A DNA stretch of 64,000 bases from Bacillus sp. FJAT-18017 (GCF_001278805.1 NZ_CP012602.1:661001-725000), one strand, 5' to 3'; numbered from the stretch's first letter, positions 1 to 8,902 are shown. The notes: generated from the letters alone by a model not told the origin. Program-made: numbers and translations.

Positions 1-160
1 TATAAGAAGCTCCAGGAACAAGAAGCTAAAAGAGTATTATGATCGGAAACGAAATGAAGGAAAGCCTTCAAGAGTAGCAATGATAGCCTGTGTAAACAAG
101 CTTTTACACTGGATTTATGCAATCCTAAAAAGGAATGAGCAGTTCCTAGATATGGCTTAA
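1..160 (+). CDS. IS110-family transposase, C-terminal 52 residues (cut by window edge)
   Basis: This is the C-terminal end of an IS110-family DEDD recombinase, in frame from position 2 and ending MA-stop at 160. It matches the last 52 residues of the full-length 400-residue protein encoded at 8903-10105. It is the tail of the Tnp20 domain, which in this family carries the catalytic serine further upstream, outside this fragment. The missing part is off the window, so whether the copy is intact cannot be judged. Confidence 0.9.
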   Translation, partial: IRSSRNKKLKEYYDRKRNEGKPSRVAMIACVNKLLHWIYAILKRNEQFLDMA

Positions 161-292
161 TCAACAAGAAAAAACAGCTAATGAAAAACCTTCCAAACGG
201 TATTTGGAGGGTTATTTGGCGTGCCTTCAAAAGTATAACACGGAAGAACAAATATTTTAATAAGAAGTTCTTGACTCCTATTAGCTGGTTTA
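1..292 (+). mobile_element. IS110-family element, right-hand part (copy 1)
   Basis: Positions 1-292 appear identical to 9946-10237, the end of the complete IS110-family copy inside this window. The identity includes about 130 bp of non-coding right end after the transposase stop. It ends at the bases GGTTTA, after which this copy runs into the middle of an array repeat (293-355). The left part lies outside the window. Confidence 0.9.
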
Positions 293-355
293 ATCCAGGA
301 AGGATTAACCGCCTTTTTTGTTGAATTCCTTATTGAACAAACGAGGCGGTTAATT
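293..355 (+). repeat. Array repeat copy 1 (left arm cut by IS110)
   Basis: It starts abruptly at ATCCAGGAAGGATTAACC next to the IS110 end, then has the T-rich run, the GTTGAATTCCTTATTGAACA block and a diverged ACGAGGCGG core. The outer half of the terminator stem is missing because the IS110 end abuts it. Confidence 0.85.
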
Positions 356-375
356 GAGATGAGGAGACTACAAAA

Positions 376-1317
376 ATGAAAAAGAAAATGAACAATTTAT
401 TCTTACTTTTAACGATCACCTTTATGGTTGGTTGTACAAACATAGAAGATATATCCAATACAGATGTAGAAACAGGTTCCCAAGAAGTAATCGCAGCCGA
501 AAGAAATAAAAATAATGCAAAAGAAGAAACAGATACTACGGTTTCGGAGGAAACGCCAACCCAACCAATTAATGAACTGTTCTCAGGCTACAAACATATT
601 GAAGTTGATGGCGGTGATTTGTCTGGGCATCGTGAACCAAACATCGTCGTTGACATTGGTTATGGGGACCGTAAATATTGGGCATTTACTAATGAATACG
701 GGCAACTAGTACGTGTCATTGCTGAAGAAATCATCCTTCAGGATGACAGTAACGAACCTGTATTATCGTCTGGCAGATACTATTCTGATGAGGCAAAGGT
801 TCCGGGTGTTGAAAGTGACGCTTTAGATGAAGGACATATCATTGCTGATTCTCTCGGAGGGGTATCAAATGCTTATAATATTACTCCACAGGATAGCATA
901 CTCAATCGACACGGCGATCAAGCTTATATGGAAGATTCAATCAGGAGAGCAGGTGGTGCTACTGACTTTGAAGCAATTATCACGTATCCAAATACAAAAA
1001 CACAGATCCCATCGAGCTATCAATATACTTATACGATAATGGGCAACAAGATCGTTCATACATTTGACAACGTGAACCCTGACGAAGTAAACGAATCACT
1101 CGGTTTAACAGACACTGAACCAGTTGAATCAACTGAACCTGTCGAATCAATAGGATCAAAGGCAAACGGTGAGATTTCTAGCGTTGATACAAACGGCAAT
1201 GGACAAGTGACGATCAAAGAAGCAAAGGCAGCGGGTTTTAAGATGCCAATAACGAGTGATCATTGGTTATACCCATATATGGACGATCGTGATAATGACG
1301 GTTTGGTAGGTGAGTAA
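376..1317 (+). CDS. Secreted lipoprotein with DNA/RNA non-specific endonuclease-like domain and calcium-loop C terminus
   Basis: A 313-residue protein with a lipoprotein signal peptide (hydrophobic stretch then MVGC at about residues 17-20), so it is probably anchored on the outer face of the membrane. The central part (about 70-225) has the pattern DEGHIIADSLGG ... YNITPQ ... LNRHGDQAYME, typical of Endonuclea_NS_2-type DNA/RNA non-specific nucleases; the usual DRGH motif is here DEGH. The C terminus has two acidic loops, DTNGNGQVT and DDRDNDGLVGE, like Excalibur/EF-hand calcium sites. The start is ATG after GAGGAG. It is the first gene after an array repeat. Nuclease activity is inferred from the family pattern; a role in DNA uptake or scavenging is possible but unproven. 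Confidence 0.7.
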   Translation: MKKKMNNLFLLLTITFMVGCTNIEDISNTDVETGSQEVIAAERNKNNAKEETDTTVSEETPTQPINELFSGYKHIEVDGGDLSGHREPNIVVDIGYGDRKYWAFTNEYGQLVRVIAEEIILQDDSNEPVLSSGRYYSDEAKVPGVESDALDEGHIIADSLGGVSNAYNITPQDSILNRHGDQAYMEDSIRRAGGATDFEAIITYPNTKTQIPSSYQYTYTIMGNKIVHTFDNVNPDEVNESLGLTDTEPVESTEPVESIGSKANGEISSVDTNGNGQVTIKEAKAAGFKMPITSDHWLYPYMDDRDNDGLVGE

Positions 1318-1382
1318 GCCCGTAGAGCTTTGAGGCAAAACAAATAAACGAAAGAACGTTTTCCTCCTTGGTATTGGTTTTG

Positions 1383-1424
1383 TGGACCAAATTGCTATGC
1401 CGGCGATTTGGTCCTTTCTTTTTG
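1383..1424 (+). terminator. Rho-independent terminator
   Basis: Stem GGACCAAAT / ATTTGGTCC followed by TTTCTTTTTG, downstream of the nuclease-like lipoprotein gene. It is unrelated in sequence to the array-repeat terminators. The remaining stretch to 1686 holds no gene that I can support. Confidence 0.8.
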
Positions 1425-1686
1425 TAAGACATATATAAACATTATTGCTTTGAAGGAATTACGGACATTTCCACGGCCTTGTCAGGATTACTACAATTCT
1501 ACGTTACTAGTCAACTAGTATAAAAATTATTAGAATAAAATTTTCCCTTATTACACCATCCCTTTCCAATATTTTTTATTCAATAAAAATTTCCAAATCC
1601 TTTTAAAAAATGGGTTTTCTTAGAAAATATGCTGTTATAATGGTTTTGAAAACAAAATATATGAAGATGTTATAAGGGGGAGGATT

Positions 1687-2919
1687 ATGAAGAAGTACTT
1701 TTTAGTATTTATTTGTTCGTGGCTGGTCTTTACCTCAATGAATTTAACTGTTCAGGCACATTCAGGAAGGACCGATTCTAGTGGGGGACATAATTGCAGC
1801 GATAAATCAAAGTCAAAAGGACTTTGCAGCGGGTATCACTATCATAACGGCGGAGGAGATAGCTCAGGCAGTACATCAAGCGGACCGTCTTCATCGACTA
1901 CATCTTCCAGTGATAAGGACTGTGGAGATTTTGCTTCATACGATGAGGTAGTTGCATACTGGAATAAGAAAGGCTATTCAGCTACATATGATCCGGAAAA
2001 TTTAGATGGATGGGGGAACGGGAACGTTGATGACGGAATCCCCTGTGAGCCACCTGGCGGGTATGATTATACGAAAATAAACAACAGCCCAGAACAGGTG
2101 GCCATGATAACCGCTAACAATGACAGGCAAAAAGGCGAAAACGCTGGTTACCCTATAGGCATGGATGACGGGCAAAAGGACGTAGCCTCTAACCCAGCAA
2201 TTTCAAAAGGGTCCGATGCGTATAAAGAGGGATATAAAACGGGCTATGAAAAAGGGTACAGTGCTGGTCAGGTAAAATACAAGACAAAAGAAGAAGCAGC
2301 AACGAAAGCAGGGATTGCTCTTGGACAGAAACAGGATAAGCTGGTCATCCCTAAAACATACACAGCGATTGCAGGTTTAAAAAAGGCATTCGAAGAAGGG
2401 TTCAAAAAGGCTGTCGCCGAACGAGACGCAGCAAAACAGAAGGAATATGAAAAGATTGGCTTTGATGATGGTAAGAAAGATGCCCTGAATGAACCAAAGA
2501 ACGTAAAGGAAAGCTATCTTGCGGCGTACAAGACTGGATATAAAAATGGCCAGGAAGAATTAAAAAAGGAATTCTGGCAACAAGGTTATGATGCTGCTTT
2601 TACTATGTTGTCCTATAAAGACCCTGAGCTTAATCAAGAAAAATATAAAGGCTGGTATAAAGAAGGGTTTCAAGCAAATAAAGAAATTAAGAAAATAGAA
2701 AAAGCAGGATATGAATCCGGACTGGCCGGAGAAGGATATAGCATTCAAAAAAAACACAAAAATGCCGAAGTGATTTATAAGCACTACTATAAAAAAGGTT
2801 TAAAGGAATTTGAAGAACAGAATAGGGAGACAAACCAACAGATGGCCGGAGGGCTGGGAATGATTTTCTTTGGCTGGCTTGCCCGTAGGTTTTATGTAGC
2901 AAGAAAAATGATCTCTTAG
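1687..2919 (+). CDS. Secreted YHYH-domain protein with G-Y repeats and C-terminal membrane segment
   Basis: A 410-residue protein with an N-terminal signal peptide (about 1-24, ending VQAHS). A Cys/His-rich YHYH segment follows (CSDKSKSKGLCSGYHYH, about 37-55), then a Ser/Thr-rich linker and an Excalibur-like acidic stretch (about 115-125). The central 150-370 region is a degenerate repeat of GY/GF-x3-G units rich in Lys and Glu. A short hydrophobic segment near 390-400 may anchor the C terminus. The start is ATG with a GGGGGAGG site. The next gene begins 11 bp downstream, so the two probably form an operon. YHYH domains are common in Bacillus surface proteins but their role is unclear. Confidence 0.6.
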   Translation: MKKYFLVFICSWLVFTSMNLTVQAHSGRTDSSGGHNCSDKSKSKGLCSGYHYHNGGGDSSGSTSSGPSSSTTSSSDKDCGDFASYDEVVAYWNKKGYSATYDPENLDGWGNGNVDDGIPCEPPGGYDYTKINNSPEQVAMITANNDRQKGENAGYPIGMDDGQKDVASNPAISKGSDAYKEGYKTGYEKGYSAGQVKYKTKEEAATKAGIALGQKQDKLVIPKTYTAIAGLKKAFEEGFKKAVAERDAAKQKEYEKIGFDDGKKDALNEPKNVKESYLAAYKTGYKNGQEELKKEFWQQGYDAAFTMLSYKDPELNQEKYKGWYKEGFQANKEIKKIEKAGYESGLAGEGYSIQKKHKNAEVIYKHYYKKGLKEFEEQNRETNQQMAGGLGMIFFGWLARRFYVARKMIS

Positions 2920-2930
2920 GGGGTATTAGA

Positions 2931-3596
2931 ATGGGAGTGTACAGGACGGTTTGTTATAAAGTAGAAGATGTTTTCGTTAAGTTCTTGGCTCGGAATAAGG
3001 ATCAAGCCATCATTCAAACAAAAGTAGCCACTTACCGAAACCAAAAAGAATTGAAAGATCAGGAACGAAAAGCAGAAAAAGATAAGCAGCTCGCTGAGGA
3101 AAGGCAAATCCAACAGCAAAAGAGGGAAGCAGAGGTAAAACGGCGAAGAGAGTTGGAAGAAAAGGAACGGAGAGAAATTGAAGCACTCTTATCTAGAGTT
3201 ATGCAGCAAGGATATTCCCAATATGAATACAATGAAATTTCACGGAATAAGCAGTTTTTTTCCGCTTTAACACAACGGGTATTCGAGTCGAATGAAAAGG
3301 CCTTAGCGTTTATCTATTGTGAATATGACAAATCAAGCAAAAAGGAAATAAAAGGATATCTTATCCCAACTAATAAACGTGTCCTGTTTCTAACAAGGGA
3401 CTTAACATTCATGGATAAGTTTCGCTATCAAACGGTTATCAATGTGAATTGGTTTAAGGACGGATTATTGGAAAGGGGCCTTAAAATCCAATATGGAAAA
3501 AGAAGACTTGAATTTGATGAAATGTTTGATCAAGCCCAGATGGAACGAGTGGGTAACATCATTTTAAATCATGCAACGCATAAAGTGTATATGTAG
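2931..3596 (+). CDS. Coiled-coil protein with C-terminal PH-like (YokE-type) domain
   Basis: A 221-residue cytoplasmic-type protein. Residues about 35-85 are a highly charged Lys/Glu/Arg/Gln coiled coil. Residues about 115-215 resemble bacterial PH-like domains of the YokE family (GYLIPTNKRVLFLT, then a beta-rich tail ending in a helix). It lies 11 bp after the YHYH gene with its own GGGGGT site and shares the terminator at 3641-3665. A scaffold or membrane-associated role is a guess; no enzyme motif is visible. Confidence 0.55.
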   Translation: MGVYRTVCYKVEDVFVKFLARNKDQAIIQTKVATYRNQKELKDQERKAEKDKQLAEERQIQQQKREAEVKRRRELEEKERREIEALLSRVMQQGYSQYEYNEISRNKQFFSALTQRVFESNEKALAFIYCEYDKSSKKEIKGYLIPTNKRVLFLTRDLTFMDKFRYQTVINVNWFKDGLLERGLKIQYGKRRLEFDEMFDQAQMERVGNIILNHATHKVYM

Positions 3597-3640
3597 AACT
3601 TTTTATAACAAAGAAAAAAAGAGTATAGAAGAAAAGATTT

Positions 3641-3667
3641 AAAAACGCCGTTATGCGGCGTTTTTAT
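3641..3667 (+). terminator. Rho-independent terminator
   Basis: Stem CGCCG / CGGCG with a TTATG loop, preceded by A5 and followed by T5, ending the 1687-3596 gene pair. Confidence 0.85.
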
Positions 3668-3673
3668 CTTTGT

Positions 3674-3744
3674 GGGGGCAGCATTCCTGTAATAAATCAA
3701 GTATGTGAAAAAGTGATCTTAAACAAACGGGTGCTTTCCTAAAA
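3674..3744 (+). repeat. Array repeat copy 2 (alternative left arm)
   Basis: GGGGGCAGCATTCCTGTAAT is followed by a TGTGAAAAAGTGATCTTAAA-type leader and AACAAACGGGTGCTTTCC. The same leader occurs in copies 24, 28 and 30. The usual ATCC hairpin is replaced by the different hairpin at 3756-3793. Confidence 0.7.
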
Positions 3745-3755
3745 TAAGATTATAC

Positions 3756-3793
3756 AAAGAAGGCTTAGAGTTGAAAACTCTAGCCTTCTTGAC
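3756..3793 (+). terminator. Hairpin terminator attached to array repeat copy 2
   Basis: A long stem, AGAAGGCT.AGAGTT / AACTCTAGCCTTCT, with a GAAA loop. Its T-tract is short. It may act on both strands, between the + operon and the convergent AAA gene. Confidence 0.7.
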
Positions 3794-3954
3794 TATGAAA
3801 ATATATGCTGATTTGTTGTGAAGTTTTATGACATTTGCCGTGTGATTAGGGGCTGTAATTTATACTTTATACCCCACAAGTAGACCGGTATTATCTACGA
3901 AGGAATAAAGGTATTTAATTGCATCGTTAAAGATAACAAATAAGGTAGCAAGGC

Positions 3955-5076
3955 TCAAAGATTCATTTTGTGTGAAACAATTTTAGAAGAAATTCTGCTT
4001 TTTACATAATTTTTTATGTTTCTTACATTTGTCATTTCAGACACTTCTTGTTTTAAGGCAAATAGAGTTTGATTTTCATCCAAAATTCTTTTCTCCTGGT
4101 TATCAAGAAGCGTTTGATAAATCCCAATATATTCTCTTTCAACAATTCTAGTTTTGGCACCTTCGTCTAGGTCTGTATACTGAATAAATCCATCAAATCG
4201 AGAATAAATGGCCTCTCCTAAATGAACAAAGATTTCTCTTTCAGTTTGAAAGTTCGTTGTACATATAATAATGGCCTTTTCTAAATTCACCCTATAATTT
4301 TTATCAACAAAAATACCCTCATCAAACATTTGATAGAAAGCACTATAAAGAAGGGGAGGGCATTTATCGAATTCATCAAGTAACACGACATTAGATTCTC
4401 GTTTCAGGAGATCCAAAGCAAGAGAACTTTTGTGAATATTATCTCCAAATAAATAGGATGCAAAATCGCTGGTTTGATGCATAGATAATTGTGTTCTAAA
4501 TAGACCGTTATTTCTTGATATAATGCTTTTAACAAACTTAGCTGTTTCTGTTTTACCTACACCAGCCGGTCCATATAACAGAAGTACAACTGGTTTTTTG
4601 TATTTTGGTTTGGTTAAAGGGTAGAGATAAACCAATAGTCTTTTTAATACATCAGGCTGTCCAATGATAACATCATTGTACTTTTCTTTAATCATCTCCA
4701 AATGCTTATATTTGAACGAAGTATATTTAAATTGGGATACTTTAATTTGTTCCTTCTTAAAGAGCTGCTTAGTAAGTTTTTCAATATTATTAGGTGGGTT
4801 ATGGAAAACAACGTTTGAAAACTTATCTGCAAGAATCCAAACCTTGATAAGAGCCGGTAATGCATCAACATATCCGTCATTTAATAAGGCGAATTCTTCA
4901 GCCCTGCATATCAGCACCTTTCTGCTATCGAAGTCTCTATGCCCTTCACCATTTTCCTTTAGTACATCCAATAATTCTCCTAACGTAACAGGTCTTTCAT
5001 TTGTATGTTCTCTTGTAATTCGTTCAAGAAACTTTTCTGGTCCTTTAACTATATGAATGATTTCACTCACTTGCAT
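3955..5076 (-). CDS. AAA+ ATPase (ClpA/B-like AAA_2 core), partner of the DUF6414-like gene
   Basis: A 373-residue AAA+ protein. An N-terminal 120-140 residues of unknown type are followed by an ATPase core with Walker A GPAGVGKT (about 169-176), Walker B VLLDEF (231-236), a sensor-1 region IIICTTN near 270 and a likely arginine finger in SRFDG. The order resembles the second Clp/Hsp100 AAA module rather than Lon or FtsH. Its start overlaps the end of the upstream gene by 14 bp, so the two are translationally coupled. There is no protease or nuclease domain in this chain. A two-gene ATPase/effector module carried as one unit of the array is compatible with a defence or toxin role, which is inference. 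Confidence 0.65.
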   Translation of the reverse strand: MQVSEIIHIVKGPEKFLERITREHTNERPVTLGELLDVLKENGEGHRDFDSRKVLICRAEEFALLNDGYVDALPALIKVWILADKFSNVVFHNPPNNIEKLTKQLFKKEQIKVSQFKYTSFKYKHLEMIKEKYNDVIIGQPDVLKRLLVYLYPLTKPKYKKPVVLLLYGPAGVGKTETAKFVKSIISRNNGLFRTQLSMHQTSDFASYLFGDNIHKSSLALDLLKRESNVVLLDEFDKCPPLLYSAFYQMFDEGIFVDKNYRVNLEKAIIICTTNFQTEREIFVHLGEAIYSRFDGFIQYTDLDEGAKTRIVEREYIGIYQTLLDNQEKRILDENQTLFALKQEVSEMTNVRNIKNYVKSRISSKIVSHKMNL

Positions 5077-5893
5077 CCACTCCGGCCAACAAAATATCGA
5101 TAATTTCTACCTCATTTGGTGTTTTCAGCTCGGAGTTTAAGGCATCCCCAGCTAAGCGAATCTTTTGCTGTTCAGGTTGTATAACATTAAACTCCTGTAA
5201 ATCTTTTAGTTCTTCTAGAGCGCACTTTCCAACTGGAATGCCGTATAAAGTAAGCTGCATCCTTTGAAAGTCAATTAACTGGTAATTATTTCGTAATCCT
5301 TTAAGGTTAAATCTCACAATCTTTTTCTCTTTACCATTTGAAGCTATCATCTCATAGTAGCCTTTTGCATTCTCCAATATGTTGTCTAAATTAGATACAT
5401 CAAGTGTCGATACATCCACATCCCCAATATCGGAGGCTGAGTTTTTACTTCGACTTTCACCATTAATAACCTGAATCGTTTGTATCTGGGAAGCAAACAA
5501 TCTCAAAAAGGGAGTAAACGTTTTTAGAGATGTTAAGGATTCTGGCGGGATGTTTAATTTGAAATCTTTTAACTCTAATAAATTGGAAGGTGAATCAATT
5601 GATGCAGTAATCTTCTTGAAGGTTGTGAGAATGGTGCCTGAAATCATTTTCTGATGAAGGTATTGATTTGAATCGTCAGTTTTCCCTTCTGCTCTGCCTT
5701 TAAATTTGCCGGCAACTAAATCTAGTATCTCCATCCATTTGGGTAGGCCTATTTGAACAGTTGCTTGAGCACTAGCGGATGTATTGGCTTCTTCTTTAAT
5801 AATTTCAGATTCAGTTTCTTCTATTCTACCCTCATAGTATTGATCTATATAGTCTAAGGCTGAACCTTCATCAAAATATACTACTTTCAGCAT
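5063..5893 (-). CDS. DUF6414-like protein, first gene of an ATPase pair
   Basis: A 276-residue soluble protein without membrane segments or known catalytic motifs. It begins LKVVYFDEGSALDYIDQYYE, followed by a Glu/Ser/Ala-rich linker (about 28-45) and a long alpha/beta region. The N-terminal pattern is what I associate with the DUF6414 family; the assignment is from memory and only moderately sure. The start is ATG with an excellent AAGGAGGAAG site at 6-8 nt. It overlaps the downstream AAA+ gene by 14 bp. It may be the target-sensing or effector subunit regulated by the ATPase. Confidence 0.5.
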   Translation of the reverse strand: MLKVVYFDEGSALDYIDQYYEGRIEETESEIIKEEANTSASAQATVQIGLPKWMEILDLVAGKFKGRAEGKTDDSNQYLHQKMISGTILTTFKKITASIDSPSNLLELKDFKLNIPPESLTSLKTFTPFLRLFASQIQTIQVINGESRSKNSASDIGDVDVSTLDVSNLDNILENAKGYYEMIASNGKEKKIVRFNLKGLRNNYQLIDFQRMQLTLYGIPVGKCALEELKDLQEFNVIQPEQQKIRLAGDALNSELKTPNEVEIIDILLAGVDASE

Positions 5894-6189
5894 AAGGCTT
5901 CCTCCTTCAGGATTTGTACGAGTTTTCGTCTCATACCATTATACATTTTATAAAGTTAAATCATCTATAAAGTCTTTCTTACTAAGAATTTCATCTATTA
6001 GTAAGTAATTTAGACAGTAACCCAGTCTCAAGTAATCTCTATCAAAATAATTATTATTTTATCTAGGGTATCAGAATTATAAAAAGGTTTTGTGGTAATT
6101 ATTAATAAGCAACAATATAGTTGGGGTTATTGAGGCCATACCTGGAATGAGTACAGTAAAAAATCCAAATTCAAATGCTGTGAAAGGGT
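5894..6189. other. Intergenic stretch without a supported gene
   Basis: AT-rich sequence holding the promoter region for the minus-strand DUF6414/AAA pair and leading into array repeat copy 3. A very short reading frame near 6147 (MSTVKNPNSNAVKGYN, then a tail of about 14 codons running into copy 3 before a stop) may be a remnant. I see nothing else. Confidence 0.4.
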
Positions 6190-6272
6190 ATAACAGGTGC
6201 GTTGATCCAGGAAGGATTAACCGCCTTTTTTGTTGAATTCCTTATTGAACAAACGGGGCAGGATAGTTTAAA
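6190..6272 (+). repeat. Array repeat copy 3 (complete)
   Basis: Complete form: GGTGCGTTGATCC, AGGA loop, AGGATTAACCGCC, T6, then GTTGAATTCCTTATTGAACA and AACGGGGCAGGATAGTT. Confidence 0.9.
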
Positions 6273-6359
6273 AAGAGAGTGCATCTTGATGCCTAATAGG
6301 ATTAGATTTACAATTTGTAAGGTAGGTAAATTTATCCGTATAAAAGTAGGTGGGTCAAT

Positions 6360-7193
6360 ATGAAAAAGTTACATAATAGGCGTTTAATAAGAAGTAATTT
6401 TTTAAGTAAACGTAGAAAAAACAGAAGAGAAAATATTATCGCTAATGAAGGTACACAAAAAAAAGAGTTAGTATGGAGAAAAATGGAGATAAAATTTTCT
6501 TTGTTTGCATTAATTATTTCACTGCTAACGTTTTCTTGGACTATATACCAAGATTATAAAAATAATCAAGAGGAAATAGTTATTAACTCATTTACCTCTA
6601 CATTGGATAATAACGTGTCTCTTAATAAAATTGAATTACCAAAAAGTCCATATATAGTAACAATGAGAGTTGGTATCTTACTAACTAATACTAATGAAAA
6701 AACAGTAACATTAACTAATTATAAATTGGAACAAATTGGTGAAACTAATCTCGATATAGATTTTAAATACCCAACTTTTTATTCCGGAATGGATCAAGGA
6801 TTTAGTGATGAAAATGGTACTAGTCAAGACCTACCCTTTATTCTTAAAAAGGGAGAGAGCAAACTTGTATATATTAACACAGGGATATTAATTAATAATA
6901 ATGTATTTGAAAAAATCAATAAGGTTTATAAGATAGAAAATGGAATAGATATTCCAGAAAATATAGAATTAACCAATAGAGAGCTATCATATTACTTAGT
7001 AAAAGCCCAAACTGATTTATATGGCAATAAAATAGAGGGTGATACTTATAAAAGCGATGAGGGGGAAAAATTTTTTCATCATGTAATAGACATAGATAAA
7101 AGTGATTTTCCTATTTTTTCTATTACTTTTAAGTCTGTGAACGGTACATACTTTGAACATATTTTCTATGAATACAAACATGAGAATTTTTAA
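6360..7193 (+). CDS. Membrane-anchored protein of unknown function
   Basis: A 277-residue protein with a strongly basic N-terminal tail (Arg/Lys-rich, about 1-45), one membrane segment (about 46-65, FSLFALIISLLTFSWTIY) and a beta-rich extracytoplasmic domain to the end. The positive tail before the segment predicts type II topology (N-in). It is very AT-rich compared with the cluster downstream of 44 kb. The start is ATG after AGGTGGG. I do not recognise a family. It is the only gene between array repeat copies 3 and 4. Confidence 0.5.
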   Translation: MKKLHNRRLIRSNFLSKRRKNRRENIIANEGTQKKELVWRKMEIKFSLFALIISLLTFSWTIYQDYKNNQEEIVINSFTSTLDNNVSLNKIELPKSPYIVTMRVGILLTNTNEKTVTLTNYKLEQIGETNLDIDFKYPTFYSGMDQGFSDENGTSQDLPFILKKGESKLVYINTGILINNNVFEKINKVYKIENGIDIPENIELTNRELSYYLVKAQTDLYGNKIEGDTYKSDEGEKFFHHVIDIDKSDFPIFSITFKSVNGTYFEHIFYEYKHENF

Positions 7194-7249
7194 ACACTTC
7201 TTTTCTAACAGGAGTCTTAATCCGAGGAGTATTTACAATTTTTGGTTGT

Positions 7250-7292
7250 CTCATTGAACTAAAGGGTGCTTTACTTTAAAGAGCTAATGCCT
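7250..7292 (+). repeat. Array repeat copy 4 (degenerate)
   Basis: CATTGAACTAAAGGGTGCTT followed by a TTTAAAG block, the TGCTTTCCTTTAA variant also seen at copies 2, 5 and 10. A worn AATCCGAGGAG lies just upstream near 7220. Confidence 0.55.
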
Positions 7293-7392
7293 TCTTTTCG
7301 CTTATATTAATTTAATTTTGGATATATGTGTTAAAAAAGAACAGAATATATTTCTGACTGTACGTGTATTTATAACTTTAAGGAGGTTGAAG

Positions 7393-8598
7393 ATGAATCT
7401 TAGCTTTTTAAAACAAGATATAGTTAAAATTTGCAAAGAGTTAAACGAATTAGGAGAAGTAAGTTTTAAACATTCAATTCAATATGATGGTGTTTATATC
7501 CCTAAAGTATTTTTTAATAATGCTACTTATCAAAGTACCCTTGAAAAACTTATGAAAAATGAAGAGCTTAGTAAACTATTATCTAATACTATGATCGTAG
7601 GAACTTTCAATAAGCTAATTAAAAAACAGCTAAATAACAGCAGTATACCTTTAACTGAAACTGTAAAAGAATTTGACAAGCTGTTAGATAATATTAAAAC
7701 TTATAAAGTTTATGTGCCTTTAAAGGGAATAGAGTTGTTTCCTGATAATTTGAAGATTTCAGAAAAGGTAAAAATTATAAAACTTGATAACCAAAATATT
7801 AACGAATACCTCCCCTATTTAGATCAGGATGATGATATTAATTTATTATTACCTACAGCTTTAGAGTTGGAAATTTCTACAGCGGATTTTGAAAAAGCTA
7901 TGGAACTATCTATTGATATTGGTAAGTACGTCGTTAATTTTTTAAGATTGGTAGATTACAATTGTTGGGATGAAGAAAACCTCTCTGTTAGGCTTCCAGG
8001 ATATGGATCAATTAAAGAGGGGCTACGTGTTTATACAGTAGATAGTGAAAAAAGAAATGCAACTCTGTCTGTGCAAAATAAAAATGGCGATAATGAATTT
8101 CTTGAACTAGATAAAACTACTTTAGAGGATATGGATAGACTTGGAAGTAATATGTTTGGAAAACTTATTGACAATTACTTGGAATTTCAATTATTGGACT
8201 TAGAGCAATCCATATTACGTTCTATTATTTGGTTTGGTGAATCTAAAGTTGAAGTAGATAATGTCGCTAGATTTATTAAATTAATGCTTTCAATTGAGTG
8301 CCTATTTAATACAAATAATTCTGATCCAATAACAGCTACTTTAAGAGATCGTATGGCATTCACATTGGCGAATACAAAGGAAGAAAGAATGGATATTGCC
8401 AAAAAAATGAATGATTTGTACAGTCTACGTTCAAAAATTGTACACCACGGTAATTCAAGGATAAAGTTATTGGATCTATTAAATTTAGAAAACTTAGCTG
8501 CTGATGCGATTGTTCAATTTCTAACGAATGAAAAATTATTAGAAATAAAAACTAAAAAAGAATTACAACAATATTTCGAGGAATTAAAATATACTTAA
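7393..8598 (+). CDS. HEPN-domain protein, ApeA-like
   Basis: A 401-residue soluble protein. The first two thirds are unrecognised. The C-terminal helical region contains SLRSKIVHHG (about 344-353), the R-x4-H signature of HEPN ribonuclease domains, in a context like Apea-type HEPN proteins. HEPN proteins of this size are often RNases in abortive-infection or toxin systems; activity here is inference. I chose the ATG at 7393 because AAGGAGG lies 7 nt upstream; an upstream in-frame start at 7318 has no such site. It is the last gene before the complete IS110 copy and stands alone between array repeats. Confidence 0.6.
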   Translation: MNLSFLKQDIVKICKELNELGEVSFKHSIQYDGVYIPKVFFNNATYQSTLEKLMKNEELSKLLSNTMIVGTFNKLIKKQLNNSSIPLTETVKEFDKLLDNIKTYKVYVPLKGIELFPDNLKISEKVKIIKLDNQNINEYLPYLDQDDDINLLLPTALELEISTADFEKAMELSIDIGKYVVNFLRLVDYNCWDEENLSVRLPGYGSIKEGLRVYTVDSEKRNATLSVQNKNGDNEFLELDKTTLEDMDRLGSNMFGKLIDNYLEFQLLDLEQSILRSIIWFGESKVEVDNVARFIKLMLSIECLFNTNNSDPITATLRDRMAFTLANTKEERMDIAKKMNDLYSLRSKIVHHGNSRIKLLDLLNLENLAADAIVQFLTNEKLLEIKTKKELQQYFEELKYT

Positions 8599-8640
8599 TT
8601 CCATAGGTAACTTGAGTGGTATTAGAGTGTATTGATTTTT

Positions 8641-8702
8641 CACTAACGGGTGCTTTCGTATTATAGAGTTAACCAGTTTTTACTGGTTGCTCTTTTTTTT
8701 AT
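8641..8702 (+). repeat. Array repeat copy 5 (left-arm variant with its own terminator)
   Basis: CACTAACGGGTGCTTTCGTA is followed by the hairpin AACCAGT / ACTGGTT and T8. The GAACAAACGGGGCAGG arm is absent here; the IS110 element follows directly and copy 6 may be its displaced right arm. Confidence 0.75.
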
Positions 8703-8729
8703 AGGACCTATTATTTCAGTAGCCAGGGT

Positions 8730-8895
8730 AGAACGTACGGGTGCGTGGGAGTCAGATCTCGTAACATAAACTGTTCGCCCCCTACTTGTAGAATGATGTT
8801 TGAGGCTGGTTGGGACATATGATCTCGTATAACAAGCGAAGCTATGGAACTACAGGAAGGTATAGGGGTTACTGGTGAGTACATCAAAGGGAGAG
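8730..8895 (+). ncRNA. Candidate bridge RNA region of IS110
   Basis: Non-coding left end directly upstream of the recombinase gene, the place where IS110-group elements encode their bridge RNA. Suggestive strings are GAGGCTGGTTGG, which shares CTGGTT with the right end, and ACAGGAAGG, which shares CAGGAAGG with the array repeat next to the copy-1 junction. The exact RNA ends and loops cannot be fixed by eye. Confidence 0.4.
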
Positions 8896-8902
8896 ATAAT
8901 TA

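Noticed and set aside
8641..8702. ACTGGTT of the terminator as the IS110 left boundary
   Set aside because: It is part of a symmetrical terminator stem and the left end of copy 1 is unavailable for comparison, so the boundary was left approximate.
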